DNA of 6,322 bases from Candidatus Zixiibacteriota bacterium (GTDB taxonomy: Bacteria; Zixibacteria; MSB-5A5; GN15; FEB-12). Shown here piece by piece: positions 1 to 6,127 of the stretch; position 1 is the stretch's first letter; every line of letters starts with the position of its first letter. The notes under the pieces were generated by a model. It searched no databases. It was not told the DNA's origin and was given only the letters and a program-made list of their open reading frames with translations. The stretch is taken from assembly GCA_018816665.1 (NCBI GenBank), contig JAHIVM010000321.1, positions 1 through 6,322 on the forward strand, written 5' to 3'. The position numbers and the translations under genes were made by a program.

Positions 1-3000
1 CATTGAAGACCTCAAGTCTCACCTGAGTCCGTTCAGGCAGATCGTAACTGATGAGTGTGGTCGGATTGAACGGGTTCGGGTAGTTTTGAGCCAGGTGGAA
101 GGTCAGGGGCAACTCCACCGGGGTGTCGTCGGCACCCGTAGGCAGACCGGGATGATGCCAGATGCTGCTGTTGAGGTTGTCCCCGAGGATGCGTCCGAAA
201 TTGCGACCGTTATCCGACGAAGCGTCGAAATCCCACACGTACACGGTCAGGGCTTCGCTGACAAATACAAGTTCCACCATGCCGTCATTGTCTATGTCGT
301 CTACCAGCGGTGCGTAGGGCGTGGAAAACACACCCTGGGGAGAGGCCGGAGTTGACAGCGGCCAGCCGGGCAGCGGGTTCAGATCCGGTCCCAGGACATG
401 GAGCTTTTCGGTCCCGGTGCCGGGAAAAATGTAGCCCGACCGAATGATAATCTCCGGGTATTCCGTGCCGGTCAGATTGGCAACCACGGGTGGACCGAAA
501 GTTGATGCGTGACGGTAGACCTCTCCGGGCGGTCGGCCCTCCACCGTGCGATACGGGGTACCGTCGGCATTGAAGACGTACAGCACACCTACGTCAAATT
601 CGAAGAAGGTCACCAGGACCTCGGGGCTGCCGTCCAGGTCAAGATCCGCAACGGCCAGGTAGTTGCCTCGGTACCCTTCGACATCCGGCAGGTGCACCGG
701 CCATCCCGGCAGATCATACTGCCCGCCGGTTTTAGCCCAGACAGTGCGGAGTTGGGTCGAGTCGTAGCCCGTGGTGACGATATCGTGCAAACCGTCCAGA
801 TCGAGGTCGGCCAGCATCGAGCCGTAGACCACACTGGCTTCAAGGATGCGCGCCTCCGGGAGATCAAAGGCCGGTTGTCCGGTCCGGCCTGCGAAAATGC
901 CAACTCCCGCCTGCAGCGCTCCGGCGGAGAAGGTGACCACGATTTCGTTGCTGCCGTTGCCGTCGAGATCCGCCCCGGCAACCGAATTCCCGGCGTAGTA
1001 GAACGAGCCAGTTGGAACCGGCGAGAACGCCGCATACAGGCCTTCCAGCGAATAAAAGTACGGGGTACCGTCAAACTCATAGGCCAGGACATACCCTGCG
1101 TTGTTGACAAACACGATCGCGGAGTCCTCGAACTGCCCCAGACGAGTGACGGTGGGAGAAGGATGGCCGAACCCGAGGCGCCCGGTATATACGTCAATGG
1201 GGAAACCGGACACCTCGCTGCCGTCCGTATTCAGTACATGCAAACCGCTGTCACTGGTGCAAATGATCTCCGGTTCGCCGTCGCGATCGACATCATACAC
1301 GGCGGGAACCGAGCGAACATCAATCTCAATCAGGGCCGGGAAACCATCCATAAGACGGCCATCGTGATGAAATACGTTCAGCCCGTAGGCCGTTCCAACC
1401 AGAATCTCCTTGAGGTTGTCGCCATCAAGATCAGCGGCTGTGGCACTGAGTGCTCCGCGTGCGGATAGCGATTGGGGCCAGCCGTCCGCGAAGGCCGATG
1501 TAATCATGAATGTGGAACTGTCAATGACAGTATCAGCTCCCTGGAAGCAATACAGGTAGAGGCTGTAGCCCCCCAGTTCAACGCCTGAGGCATTCCACAG
1601 GTAGATCAGGGAATCGAAGTACTCTCCCGAGGTCTGATAAAGCGGAATCAACTCCCCGCCGTCGCGACGGTAGAAAATCGATGCCGAATCATAATCGGGA
1701 CCATAGAGATACCCGCTGACGGGGATGGAATAATTGTACTCCTGGTCGCTGACCGGCGACGTGAGCTGAACCAGTGAGCCGCTTATATAGGTGAATGACA
1801 CACGACGTGCATACAGGGAGCCGTCGGAAAGCTGAAACACTACTTGATCGGTCAGTCCCGGCTGAGTGAACCAGACTGTGGCCGGTTCATCCGACAGGAA
1901 CGAACCGCTGTCCAGGCGATGCCAGACATCAGGCGACGACTTGGCGGCCCAATCGATAACCCACGCTCCCCGATAGCCAGCCACAGGTGTGACCACCACT
2001 TCAACCGAGTCGAGATACCGATTGTGGGGGATAGGTGAGGCGAGCGCGGCGCCTCCGTCGAGAGCAAAGTCCATCGCTCGCTCAACATCGATTGCCCCGT
2101 AGCCGCTGATTGAGTCGGGTCCGGGAAGGCTGTCCCCGACGTTGTGCGGATCAAGCAGATCCCGGGCGCTCCAGCGCAGGAGATCTTCCAGTTCGTTCAG
2201 GGTGAGGTCAGACCGGACCGAAAGGATCCAGGCGGCCACTCCGGCGACGGCCGGGGAGGCCATTGACGTGCCGTCGGACAGATAATAGAGGGAGTCGTTG
2301 CCGATGATGTGAACCCCGGGTTCCCCGGCAGCGTCGTACATGTCGGTGCCCGCAGCGCGCAGGGACAGGATGTTCTGACCCGGGGCGACAACGTCAATAT
2401 GATCGCCCCAGGTGGAGAAGGATGTCATACTGCCGTCGGACTGGGTGGCGCCAATCGCAAAGGCGCTGTCATAGGCGGCCGGGTAAAAATAGTGATAACC
2501 GCCGGAGTTGCCGGCTGCGATGGCCACAAACACGCCGTTGGCGCGCGCAAAATCTATGGCTTCCCGAAGCACCAGTGACTCGTACGGCGTGCCCCAGCTG
2601 ATGTTAATGACATCGGCGCCGGCGTTCACGGCGTAGATGATCCCGGTGGCACCGATGACCGCGGTGGCATTGGGGCGGATCTTGACGCACATGAGTTCTG
2701 CCTGCGGAGCAACTCCAACCACGCCGATATTGTTTGCGGCCGCAGCCACAATACCGGCGCAATGCGTACCGTGACCGACACTGTCAGTCGGATCGTTGTC
2801 GCCCACCGGATCAATGACCTGGACAATGTCACCGGAGACATCGTAGCCCAGCGTGTCGTCAACAAAACCGTTGTGGTCGTCGTCCAGTCCATTGCCCGGT
2901 ACTTCATCCGGGTTGCGCCAGAACTGTCCCTGAAGATCAGGGTGGACGAGATCAACACCGGAATCTACAATAGCGACCACCACGCGCGTGGTAGCAGCCG

Positions 3001-3502
3001 GCGGGTGATCGTAAAAGTGCGACAAACCGATGTCCTCGCCGGCGACACCCTGAAACAGGGCCAAAGTGTCGTTGAAGGTACCGTCGATACGATCCACCCC
3101 CAGATACTCCTGGCCGGTGTTGTTCAGGTACCACTGGTGGGAAAACAGGCTGTCGGCTGGATATTCGAAGAATTCCAGGTAGTAGTCGGGTTCGACATAC
3201 TCTATGTTGCCGGCGCCAATGAGATCTTCGATATCGGCTGCGGATATCATGGGGTCGTCGGCATACACCACCCGCATGCGATCCCATCCGAGGTCCTCGG
3301 AGAGAGCGGGTTTGACCACCAGCGCCGAAACCCGATCCATACGGACCGATCCGGGCATGGAGGCCGTGACGGCCGCAGGGTTGGCGCGCGGCGAGAGCTT
3401 GACCACGAATTTGCCGGGCACGGGCCCGTGTGGTAACGGGGATGAGTGGGCGCCTGCCGCACACAACAACAGCACGGCGATCAGGCCGATACGTGATGTC
3501 AT
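1..3502 (-). CDS. Secreted subtilisin-like (S8) serine protease with beta-propeller repeats and T9SS-type C-terminal tail (3' end cut by window)
   Basis: Read from the ATG at 3502, the frame is open to the window edge: 1167 residues with no stop. Residues 1-19 form a signal peptide (MTSR, then a leucine-rich core ending AAGA). Residues 30-110 resemble an S8 propeptide (PGKFVVKL to VEPDYY), followed by the typical entry HQWYLNNTGQ. The catalytic residues are intact: Asp180 in AIVDSGVD, His244 in GHGTHCAG, Asn332 in AAGNSGG (oxyanion hole) and Ser413 in DGTSMASP. The catalytic domain ends near 475. Residues 480-670 look like beta/Ig-like linkers. Residues 673-1080 hold FG-GAP/VCBS-like units. 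From 1137, AQNYPNPFNPTT followed by a YDLPE motif matches type IX secretion/FlgD-Ig-like tails; that domain is usually 80-90 residues, so roughly 50 are probably missing. The role is predicted extracellular endopeptidase, exported by Sec and then possibly T9SS. The substrate is unknown. The family call is firm; the secretion route is inferred. Confidence 0.95.
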   Translation of the reverse strand, partial: MTSRIGLIAVLLLCAAGAHSSPLPHGPVPGKFVVKLSPRANPAAVTASMPGSVRMDRVSALVVKPALSEDLGWDRMRVVYADDPMISAADIEDLIGAGNIEYVEPDYYLEFFEYPADSLFSHQWYLNNTGQEYLGVDRIDGTFNDTLALFQGVAGEDIGLSHFYDHPPAATTRVVVAIVDSGVDLVHPDLQGQFWRNPDEVPGNGLDDDHNGFVDDTLGYDVSGDIVQVIDPVGDNDPTDSVGHGTHCAGIVAAAANNIGVVGVAPQAELMCVKIRPNATAVIGATGIIYAVNAGADVINISWGTPYESLVLREAIDFARANGVFVAIAAGNSGGYHYFYPAAYDSAFAIGATQSDGSMTSFSTWGDHIDVVAPGQNILSLRAAGTDMYDAAGEPGVHIIGNDSLYYLSDGTSMASPAVAGVAAWILSVRSDLTLNELEDLLRWSARDLLDPHNVGDSLPGPDSISGYGAIDVERAMDFALDGGAALASPIPHNRYLDSVEVVVTPVAGYRGAWVIDWAAKSSPDVWHRLDSGSFLSDEPATVWFTQPGLTDQVVFQLSDGSLYARRVSFTYISGSLVQLTSPVSDQEYNYSIPVSGYLYGPDYDSASIFYRRDGGELIPLYQTSGEYFDSLIYLWNASGVELGGYSLYLYCFQGADTVIDSSTFMITSAFADGWPQSLSARGALSATAADLDGDNLKEILVGTAYGLNVFHHDGRLMDGFPALIEIDVRSVPAVYDVDRDGEPEIICTSDSGLHVLNTDGSEVSGFPIDVYTGRLGFGHPSPTVTRLGQFEDSAIVFVNNAGYVLAYEFDGTPYFYSLEGLYAAFSPVPTGSFYYAGNSVAGADLDGNGSNEIVVTFSAGALQAGVGIFAGRTGQPAFDLPEARILEASVVYGSMLADLDLDGLHDIVTTGYDSTQLRTVWAKTGGQYDLPGWPVHLPDVEGYRGNYLAVADLDLDGSPEVLVTFFEFDVGVLYVFNADGTPYRTVEGRPPGEVYRHASTFGPPVVANLTGTEYPEIIIRSGYIFPGTGTEKLHVLGPDLNPLPGWPLSTPASPQGVFSTPYAPLVDDIDNDGMVELVFVSEALTVYVWDFDASSDNGRNFGRILGDNLNSSIWHHPGLPTGADDTPVELPLTFHLAQNYPNPFNPTTLISYDLPERTQVRLEVFN
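263..1435 (-). repeat. FG-GAP/VCBS-like beta-propeller repeat region in the S8 protease (about eight units)
   Basis: Acidic calcium-loop-like motifs recur in the translated protein: ADLDGDNLKEI (first Asp 691), YDVDRDGEPEI (737), ADLDGNGSNEI (845), ADLDLDGLHDI (899), ADLDLDGSPEV (953), the degenerate ANLTGTEYPEI (about 1009) and DDIDNDGMVEL (1068). A unit without the acidic loop (TRLGQFEDSAI) falls near 787. Spacing is 46-59 residues, as expected for propeller blades. Between the loops, GFP or GWP segments recur (DGWP, DGFP, SGFP, PGWP twice). In this family such repeats bind calcium and fold into integrin-alpha-like propellers that often mediate binding. The fold is inferred from the periodicity, not proven. 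Confidence 0.65.
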
Positions 3503-3518
3503 GAGTCTGATAGTTGTT

Positions 3519-3525
3519 CTCCTTT
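3519..3525 (-). promoter_or_regulatory. Ribosome binding site of the S8 protease gene, unusually distant
   Basis: AAAGGAG lies upstream of the ATG at 3502 with a 16-nt gap, longer than the usual 5-10 nt. No alternative start codon in this frame lies closer, and the signal peptide begins right at this ATG, so the start is kept. Confidence 0.5.
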
Positions 3526-3604
3526 CGGCGAGTCCATTCAGCCGTGTGGTGCGATCCAACTAATTAACGTTTCAGGCAGGTCAAATGTTCATTGACTACG
3601 GCTA

Positions 3605-3632
3605 AATATAATCAAAGTAACGATTTAAGCAA
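3605..3632 (-). promoter_or_regulatory. Candidate sigma70-type promoter for the S8 protease gene
   Basis: On the minus strand TTGCTT (3632-3627) is followed after 16 nt by TATATT (3610-3605), in an AT-rich stretch about 100 nt upstream of the start codon. The expected transcription start is near 3598. This is a motif match only; the same -35/-10 geometry occurs upstream of the metalloprotease gene. Confidence 0.45.
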
Positions 3633-3672
3633 TAGCTGCCGGTCCGCCTCTACTACCCAAGGTGCCTACACC

Positions 3673-3692
3673 GACAGATTCTTGCATCTGTC
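3673..3692. repeat. Perfect 7-bp inverted repeat upstream of the candidate promoter
   Basis: GACAGAT (3673-3679) and ATCTGTC (3686-3692) are separated by the 6-nt spacer TCTTGC. The element sits about 40 bp upstream of the proposed -35 box of the S8 protease gene. That position could suit an activator site. It has no T-tract, so a terminator is unlikely. Chance occurrence is possible. Confidence 0.4.
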
Positions 3693-3794
3693 AGGACGAA
3701 TCATCGGGAAGCAGGAAACCTCGATAACAATATTGACGGACGGCGAGGCCGTATCTATCACGGTGGGCCCGGCGGGCGACCGGATTTGGTAACC

Positions 3795-3827
3795 AAAAAC
3801 CGCCGCCCGCAGAGCTGCGGACGGCGG
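3795..3827 (-). terminator. Rho-independent terminator of the metalloprotease gene
   Basis: A GC-rich hairpin has arms 3800-3812 (CCGCCGCCCGCAG) and 3815-3827 (CTGCGGACGGCGG), paired over 13 bp with one mismatch; the practical loop is AGAGCT. On the minus strand it is followed at once by five T (3799-3795). It begins about 52 nt after the stop codon of the metalloprotease gene and is in the right orientation to end that transcript, which separates it from the S8 gene. Confidence 0.85.
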
Positions 3828-3879
3828 TCATGTCTTGGGTTCGGCCGCGTCACCGGCGGATTATGCCGGATTCGTCATG

Positions 3880-5757
3880 CTAATTGCACACCTGGAGAGG
3901 CGGGAAGGAAATAAACAGGTGGTCAATCAATCCCGTCAAATCACCCACGTCGACCGACCCATCACCCGGCACAGGGGAGACGTCGGCCTCATCCTCACAA
4001 CAAATAGGGGTGAAGCTGATAAACAGGTGATCGATGAGATTAGTCAAATCACCAACATCCACGCTCTGATCCGCGGGATTGCAACTGCCTTCCAGCTGGA
4101 TGTTACCCCGTGCGTCAACGCAACATCCTGCCGGACTGATGGAACCGTCGGCCGTGACCGGAGCATACACCCCGGCGCCAGCCGTAAACTCGGGGCTGAA
4201 TGAAGCGTAGGATGTGAGCACGATCGGGTTTTCCTCGGTGACAGTTCCGCCACTGAAATGGAGCGTCATGATCGGTCCAGTGCCGGGAGGTAGCGGAGCG
4301 ACCGCACCGGAAACCGACGAGTTCAGGATAACCGCGGCGCGTTTGCCAAAGATATCGTAGTTCAGCGTGCGTTTGTCCTGGAAATAATCCGTGCGCAGAC
4401 CGGCAGTCGAAAACGAGTCAAACTGAAGGCCCAGCGCGCCGGTCCAGCCGAACGGAATCTCGATCTGTTTCAGCGGGATGAAGTTGGTGGCATACAGATC
4501 AACTTTGATCGGCTGTCCGCTTTCGATTTCAGCATCCTCAAACCACATCGTGTCGGCATAGGCCGAAACCACGCCCGCCTGGACGTTGGCGTAGGGACCG
4601 TCTGGAGTCTGAATGGTCACGGAGACATCGAAATACCCGGGGGCTTCGTACATATGCACCGGGGCCGGATCTCCGGAAGATTCACCGTCGCCGAAGTCCC
4701 AGTCCCAACTGCTGACCGTTTTGTTGGTCTGCGGCAAGAAGGTGACTTCAAGGGGGGCCGGGCCGAAGGTGTTGGTGGCCGAGAAATTGACGCCGACGAT
4801 CCAGTCCGCCAGGCGGTCGTTCAGCCAGCAATGGAAACGTCCGGCCTGTTTGGGGGTGAACAGTGAGTAACACCACGTGGGGGAATATCCCATGAAGTTC
4901 TCGGGCATCGTATAGCCCCAGGCCTGACCGCTGCAGGGGTCCGTCCCGCCTACATTCGAACAGGAATAGGTCAGCGGATGCGGCGGGGTGTCGTCACAGC
5001 GGTCACCCCGGACATCGTTGTCGGCACCGTTCGGAGATTCGTAGCAGGCACCGCACTGGGATACCTCTTCTACTCCGTTGAAAGTGTGATACAAGCCAAT
5101 GCAATGTCCGACCTCGTGGGCCAGCACGGAGTTGGAAGAACCCCAGTGGAAGTGTCCCATGACGATACCGCCGGTGGAAGTCAGGGCATCGGTGTCCCAC
5201 GGGAAGGTCCCGAAGGAGTAGTCGAAGCTCACCTGCGTAACCCACACATTCAGCTGGGAGTCCGGCTTAAGAGCGGTCCCGATCTTCATGGCGTCGATTT
5301 CAGCCTCGCTGAGGACACGCCAGGCGCTAGAGTTGACCCAATTAATAGTGTGCTCAAACTGTATCCGATAGGGGAGATAATCGGCATTGAGGTTGGCAAT
5401 ATTCGAATTCACTTCCGCTTCCGAGCTGATGGCATTGCTGCCGTCGTCGTTGCGAAGGACATGTACGACCAGACGTACATATGTGATCGGATCGGTGGAA
5501 TCAGGAATCCAGGCGGCCCGGGTGCCCGGGTCATCGCAGGGACCGCGCACCGTACAGGCTTCGGGGGATTTGGTATCGTCGTCACCACCCAGATTCTTCA
5601 ACTTCTCCATGTAGATTATCTGGGTGCCGCACCATTGGCCGCTCTCCTGGGCCTTGCTGGCCGCCTCAGTGGTCGGGGCGACTACCATTACCGTCAGAAG
5701 CAGCAGCGCGACGGTGATCGTGCGCAGCAGTCCGGCGTTAGCTACCGTTGATTTCAT
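3880..5757 (-). CDS. Secreted M43-type metalloprotease with PKD, cohesin-like and dockerin-like domains
   Basis: Complete gene of 625 residues. Residues 1-32 are a signal peptide (MKSTVANAG, hydrophobic core TVALLLLTVMVV, cleavage near TEA-AS). A short segment with Cys43 in CGTQ may act as a cysteine switch, as in M43 proenzymes (inferred). The catalytic domain spans about 90-320: zinc motif HEVGHCIGLYH (His214, Glu215, His218, His224), GDRCDDTP at 251-258, and Met-turn Met289 in ENFMGYS. This matches M43 (pappalysin/cytophagalysin-like) metalloproteases. A PKD domain follows at about 323-398 (WDWDFGDGE at 351-359). Residues 401-541 form a beta-rich, cohesin-like domain (ESGQPIKVDLYATN onward). 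Residues 545-625 are two dockerin-like repeats with cysteines at 545, 546, 559, 586, 587 and 624. It is a predicted zinc- and calcium-dependent extracellular endopeptidase with unknown substrate. It has its own terminator and probably its own promoter. The protease call is firm; the cohesin call is weaker. Confidence 0.95.
   Translation of the reverse strand: MKSTVANAGLLRTITVALLLLTVMVVAPTTEAASKAQESGQWCGTQIIYMEKLKNLGGDDDTKSPEACTVRGPCDDPGTRAAWIPDSTDPITYVRLVVHVLRNDDGSNAISSEAEVNSNIANLNADYLPYRIQFEHTINWVNSSAWRVLSEAEIDAMKIGTALKPDSQLNVWVTQVSFDYSFGTFPWDTDALTSTGGIVMGHFHWGSSNSVLAHEVGHCIGLYHTFNGVEEVSQCGACYESPNGADNDVRGDRCDDTPPHPLTYSCSNVGGTDPCSGQAWGYTMPENFMGYSPTWCYSLFTPKQAGRFHCWLNDRLADWIVGVNFSATNTFGPAPLEVTFLPQTNKTVSSWDWDFGDGESSGDPAPVHMYEAPGYFDVSVTIQTPDGPYANVQAGVVSAYADTMWFEDAEIESGQPIKVDLYATNFIPLKQIEIPFGWTGALGLQFDSFSTAGLRTDYFQDKRTLNYDIFGKRAAVILNSSVSGAVAPLPPGTGPIMTLHFSGGTVTEENPIVLTSYASFSPEFTAGAGVYAPVTADGSISPAGCCVDARGNIQLEGSCNPADQSVDVGDLTNLIDHLFISFTPICCEDEADVSPVPGDGSVDVGDLTGLIDHLFISFPPLQVCN
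3904..3954 (-). repeat. Dockerin-like repeat, second copy in the metalloprotease
   Basis: Encodes residues 602-618, VDVGDLTGLIDHLFISF, preceded by the calcium-loop-like GDGS. Its start is identical over 20 nt (3935-3954) to the copy at the end of the window (6303-6322). Confidence 0.8.
4012..4062 (-). repeat. Dockerin-like repeat, first copy in the metalloprotease
   Basis: Encodes residues 566-582, VDVGDLTNLIDHLFISF, preceded by the degenerate loop NPADQS. It lies 108 nt (36 residues) upstream of the second copy and is followed by a Cys-Cys pair. Confidence 0.8.
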
Positions 5758-5769
5758 TGCTGTGAATGT

Positions 5770-5774
5770 CCTCC
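5770..5774 (-). promoter_or_regulatory. Ribosome binding site of the metalloprotease gene
   Basis: GGAGG lies 12 nt upstream of the ATG at 5757, slightly further than usual. The typical signal peptide starting at this ATG supports the start choice. Confidence 0.65.
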
Positions 5775-5953
5775 ATGCTCGTGTATAAACCTGTCTCTCT
5801 TCTCATCACGATGCAGCGGCAAAGCACTCGTCGAGAACAAGGAGCAACCCCAGGTAAGGAGGCGAGTGTTAGTATGCCTCACAAATCACGGTTGCAGTTG
5901 AGAGGTGGCGCAAACGCGATATGTTTTCCGCAGATTTTGTGCGTCCCCTGATC

Positions 5954-6000
5954 GGAACGCTCGCTAGTTCAGTAACAGCAGTTAGTGGTCTGTACGTTCC
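5954..6000. repeat. Inverted repeat at the proposed transcription start of the metalloprotease gene
   Basis: GGAACG (5954-5959) and CGTTCC (5995-6000) are perfect 6-bp arms separated by 35 nt. The upper arm lies directly downstream of the proposed -10 box at 6002. Inside is a weaker TAAC/GTTA pairing. It may be an operator, a 5' leader hairpin, or chance. Confidence 0.3.
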
Positions 6001-6001
6001 C

Positions 6002-6029
6002 AATATATATAGAGAACCCATAATGGCAA
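6002..6029 (-). promoter_or_regulatory. Candidate sigma70-type promoter for the metalloprotease gene
   Basis: On the minus strand TTGCCA (6029-6024) is followed after 16 nt by TATATT (6007-6002) in an AT-rich run (TATATATATT). The expected transcription start is near 5995. Because of the TATA run, the exact -10 register is uncertain. Confidence 0.45.
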
Positions 6030-6095
6030 GGGTATTTACCCCTATACGTGGTCCCAAAAGGTCTAATTTGTTCGACTGCAAAAACTTGCCCGGAG

Positions 6096-6117
6096 AAAGG
6101 CGACTCTTATTGTCGCC
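6096..6117 (-). terminator. Weak candidate terminator after the dockerin-module gene
   Basis: GGCGAC (6099-6104) and GTCGCC (6112-6117) form a 6-bp GC-rich stem with a 7-nt loop, about 10 nt after the stop codon. On the minus strand it is followed by TTTCTCC, a poor T-tract, so termination efficiency may be low or factor-dependent. Confidence 0.45.
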
Positions 6118-6127
6118 CCGCCACGGT

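Larger units (their letters stand above)
3503..3794. other. Intergenic region upstream of the S8 protease gene
   Basis: No credible gene is seen here. From high to low coordinates the region holds the end of the upstream gene's terminator and its T-tract. An adjacent small palindrome (TTTGGT-A-ACCAAA at 3785-3797) overlaps that T-tract. A perfect 7-bp inverted repeat follows at 3673-3692, then a candidate promoter at 3605-3632. The 5' leader of about 95 nt contains a short GTCAA/TTGAC inverted repeat at 3580-3596. Base composition in 3560-3635 is clearly more AT-rich than in the flanking genes, which fits a promoter region. Confidence 0.6.
5758..6127. other. Intergenic region between the dockerin-module gene and the metalloprotease gene
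   Basis: This 370-nt stretch has no convincing gene. It contains the weak terminator candidate of the upstream gene (6096-6117), the AT-rich candidate promoter of the metalloprotease (6002-6029), a GGAACG/CGTTCC inverted repeat (5954-6000) next to the proposed transcription start, and the ribosome binding site (5770-5774). If that promoter is the real one, the leader is about 235 nt, longer than a simple ribosome binding site needs. I could not match the leader to any known riboswitch class. Confidence 0.6.

Noticed and set aside
509..1468. Long plus-strand open frame of 319 codons antisense to the S8 protease gene
   Set aside because: It lies fully inside the recognisable propeller-coding region. 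The translation has no domain or signal. Long antisense frames are expected in GC-rich genes with regular codon patterns.
2762..3436. Plus-strand open frame of 224 codons antisense to the protease catalytic region
   Set aside because: The opposite strand encodes the intact catalytic Asp and His motifs; the plus-strand product has no recognisable features.
3443..3502. Lipoprotein signal (Cys14 in LLLCAAG) for the S8 protease
   Set aside because: Leu at -1 to the cysteine does not fit a lipobox, which needs Gly, Ala or Ser; a signal peptidase I site after AAGA fits better.
3592..3792. Possible 66-codon gene on the plus strand between the proteases
   Set aside because: It needs a TTG start, has no good ribosome binding site, overlaps the promoter and inverted repeat, and its product resembles nothing I know.
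4978..5751. Plus-strand open frame of 257 codons antisense to the metalloprotease gene
   Set aside because: The minus strand encodes the zinc motif and signal peptide here, so the plus-strand frame is a shadow.
5738..5776. 12-codon minus-strand reading frame starting ATGGAGGAC and overlapping the metalloprotease start
   Set aside because: Its ATG overlaps the ribosome binding site itself and it lacks its own; most likely coincidence.
5890..5955. Leader segment GGGGACGCACAAAA on the minus strand resembling part of a cyclic-di-GMP-I riboswitch
   Set aside because: Only a short fragment matches; the rest of the conserved core and the pairing stems are not visible.
5869..6081. Possible 70-codon gene on the minus strand upstream of the metalloprotease
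   Set aside because: It overlaps the candidate promoter, has no clear ribosome binding site, and its sequence has no domain-like pattern.
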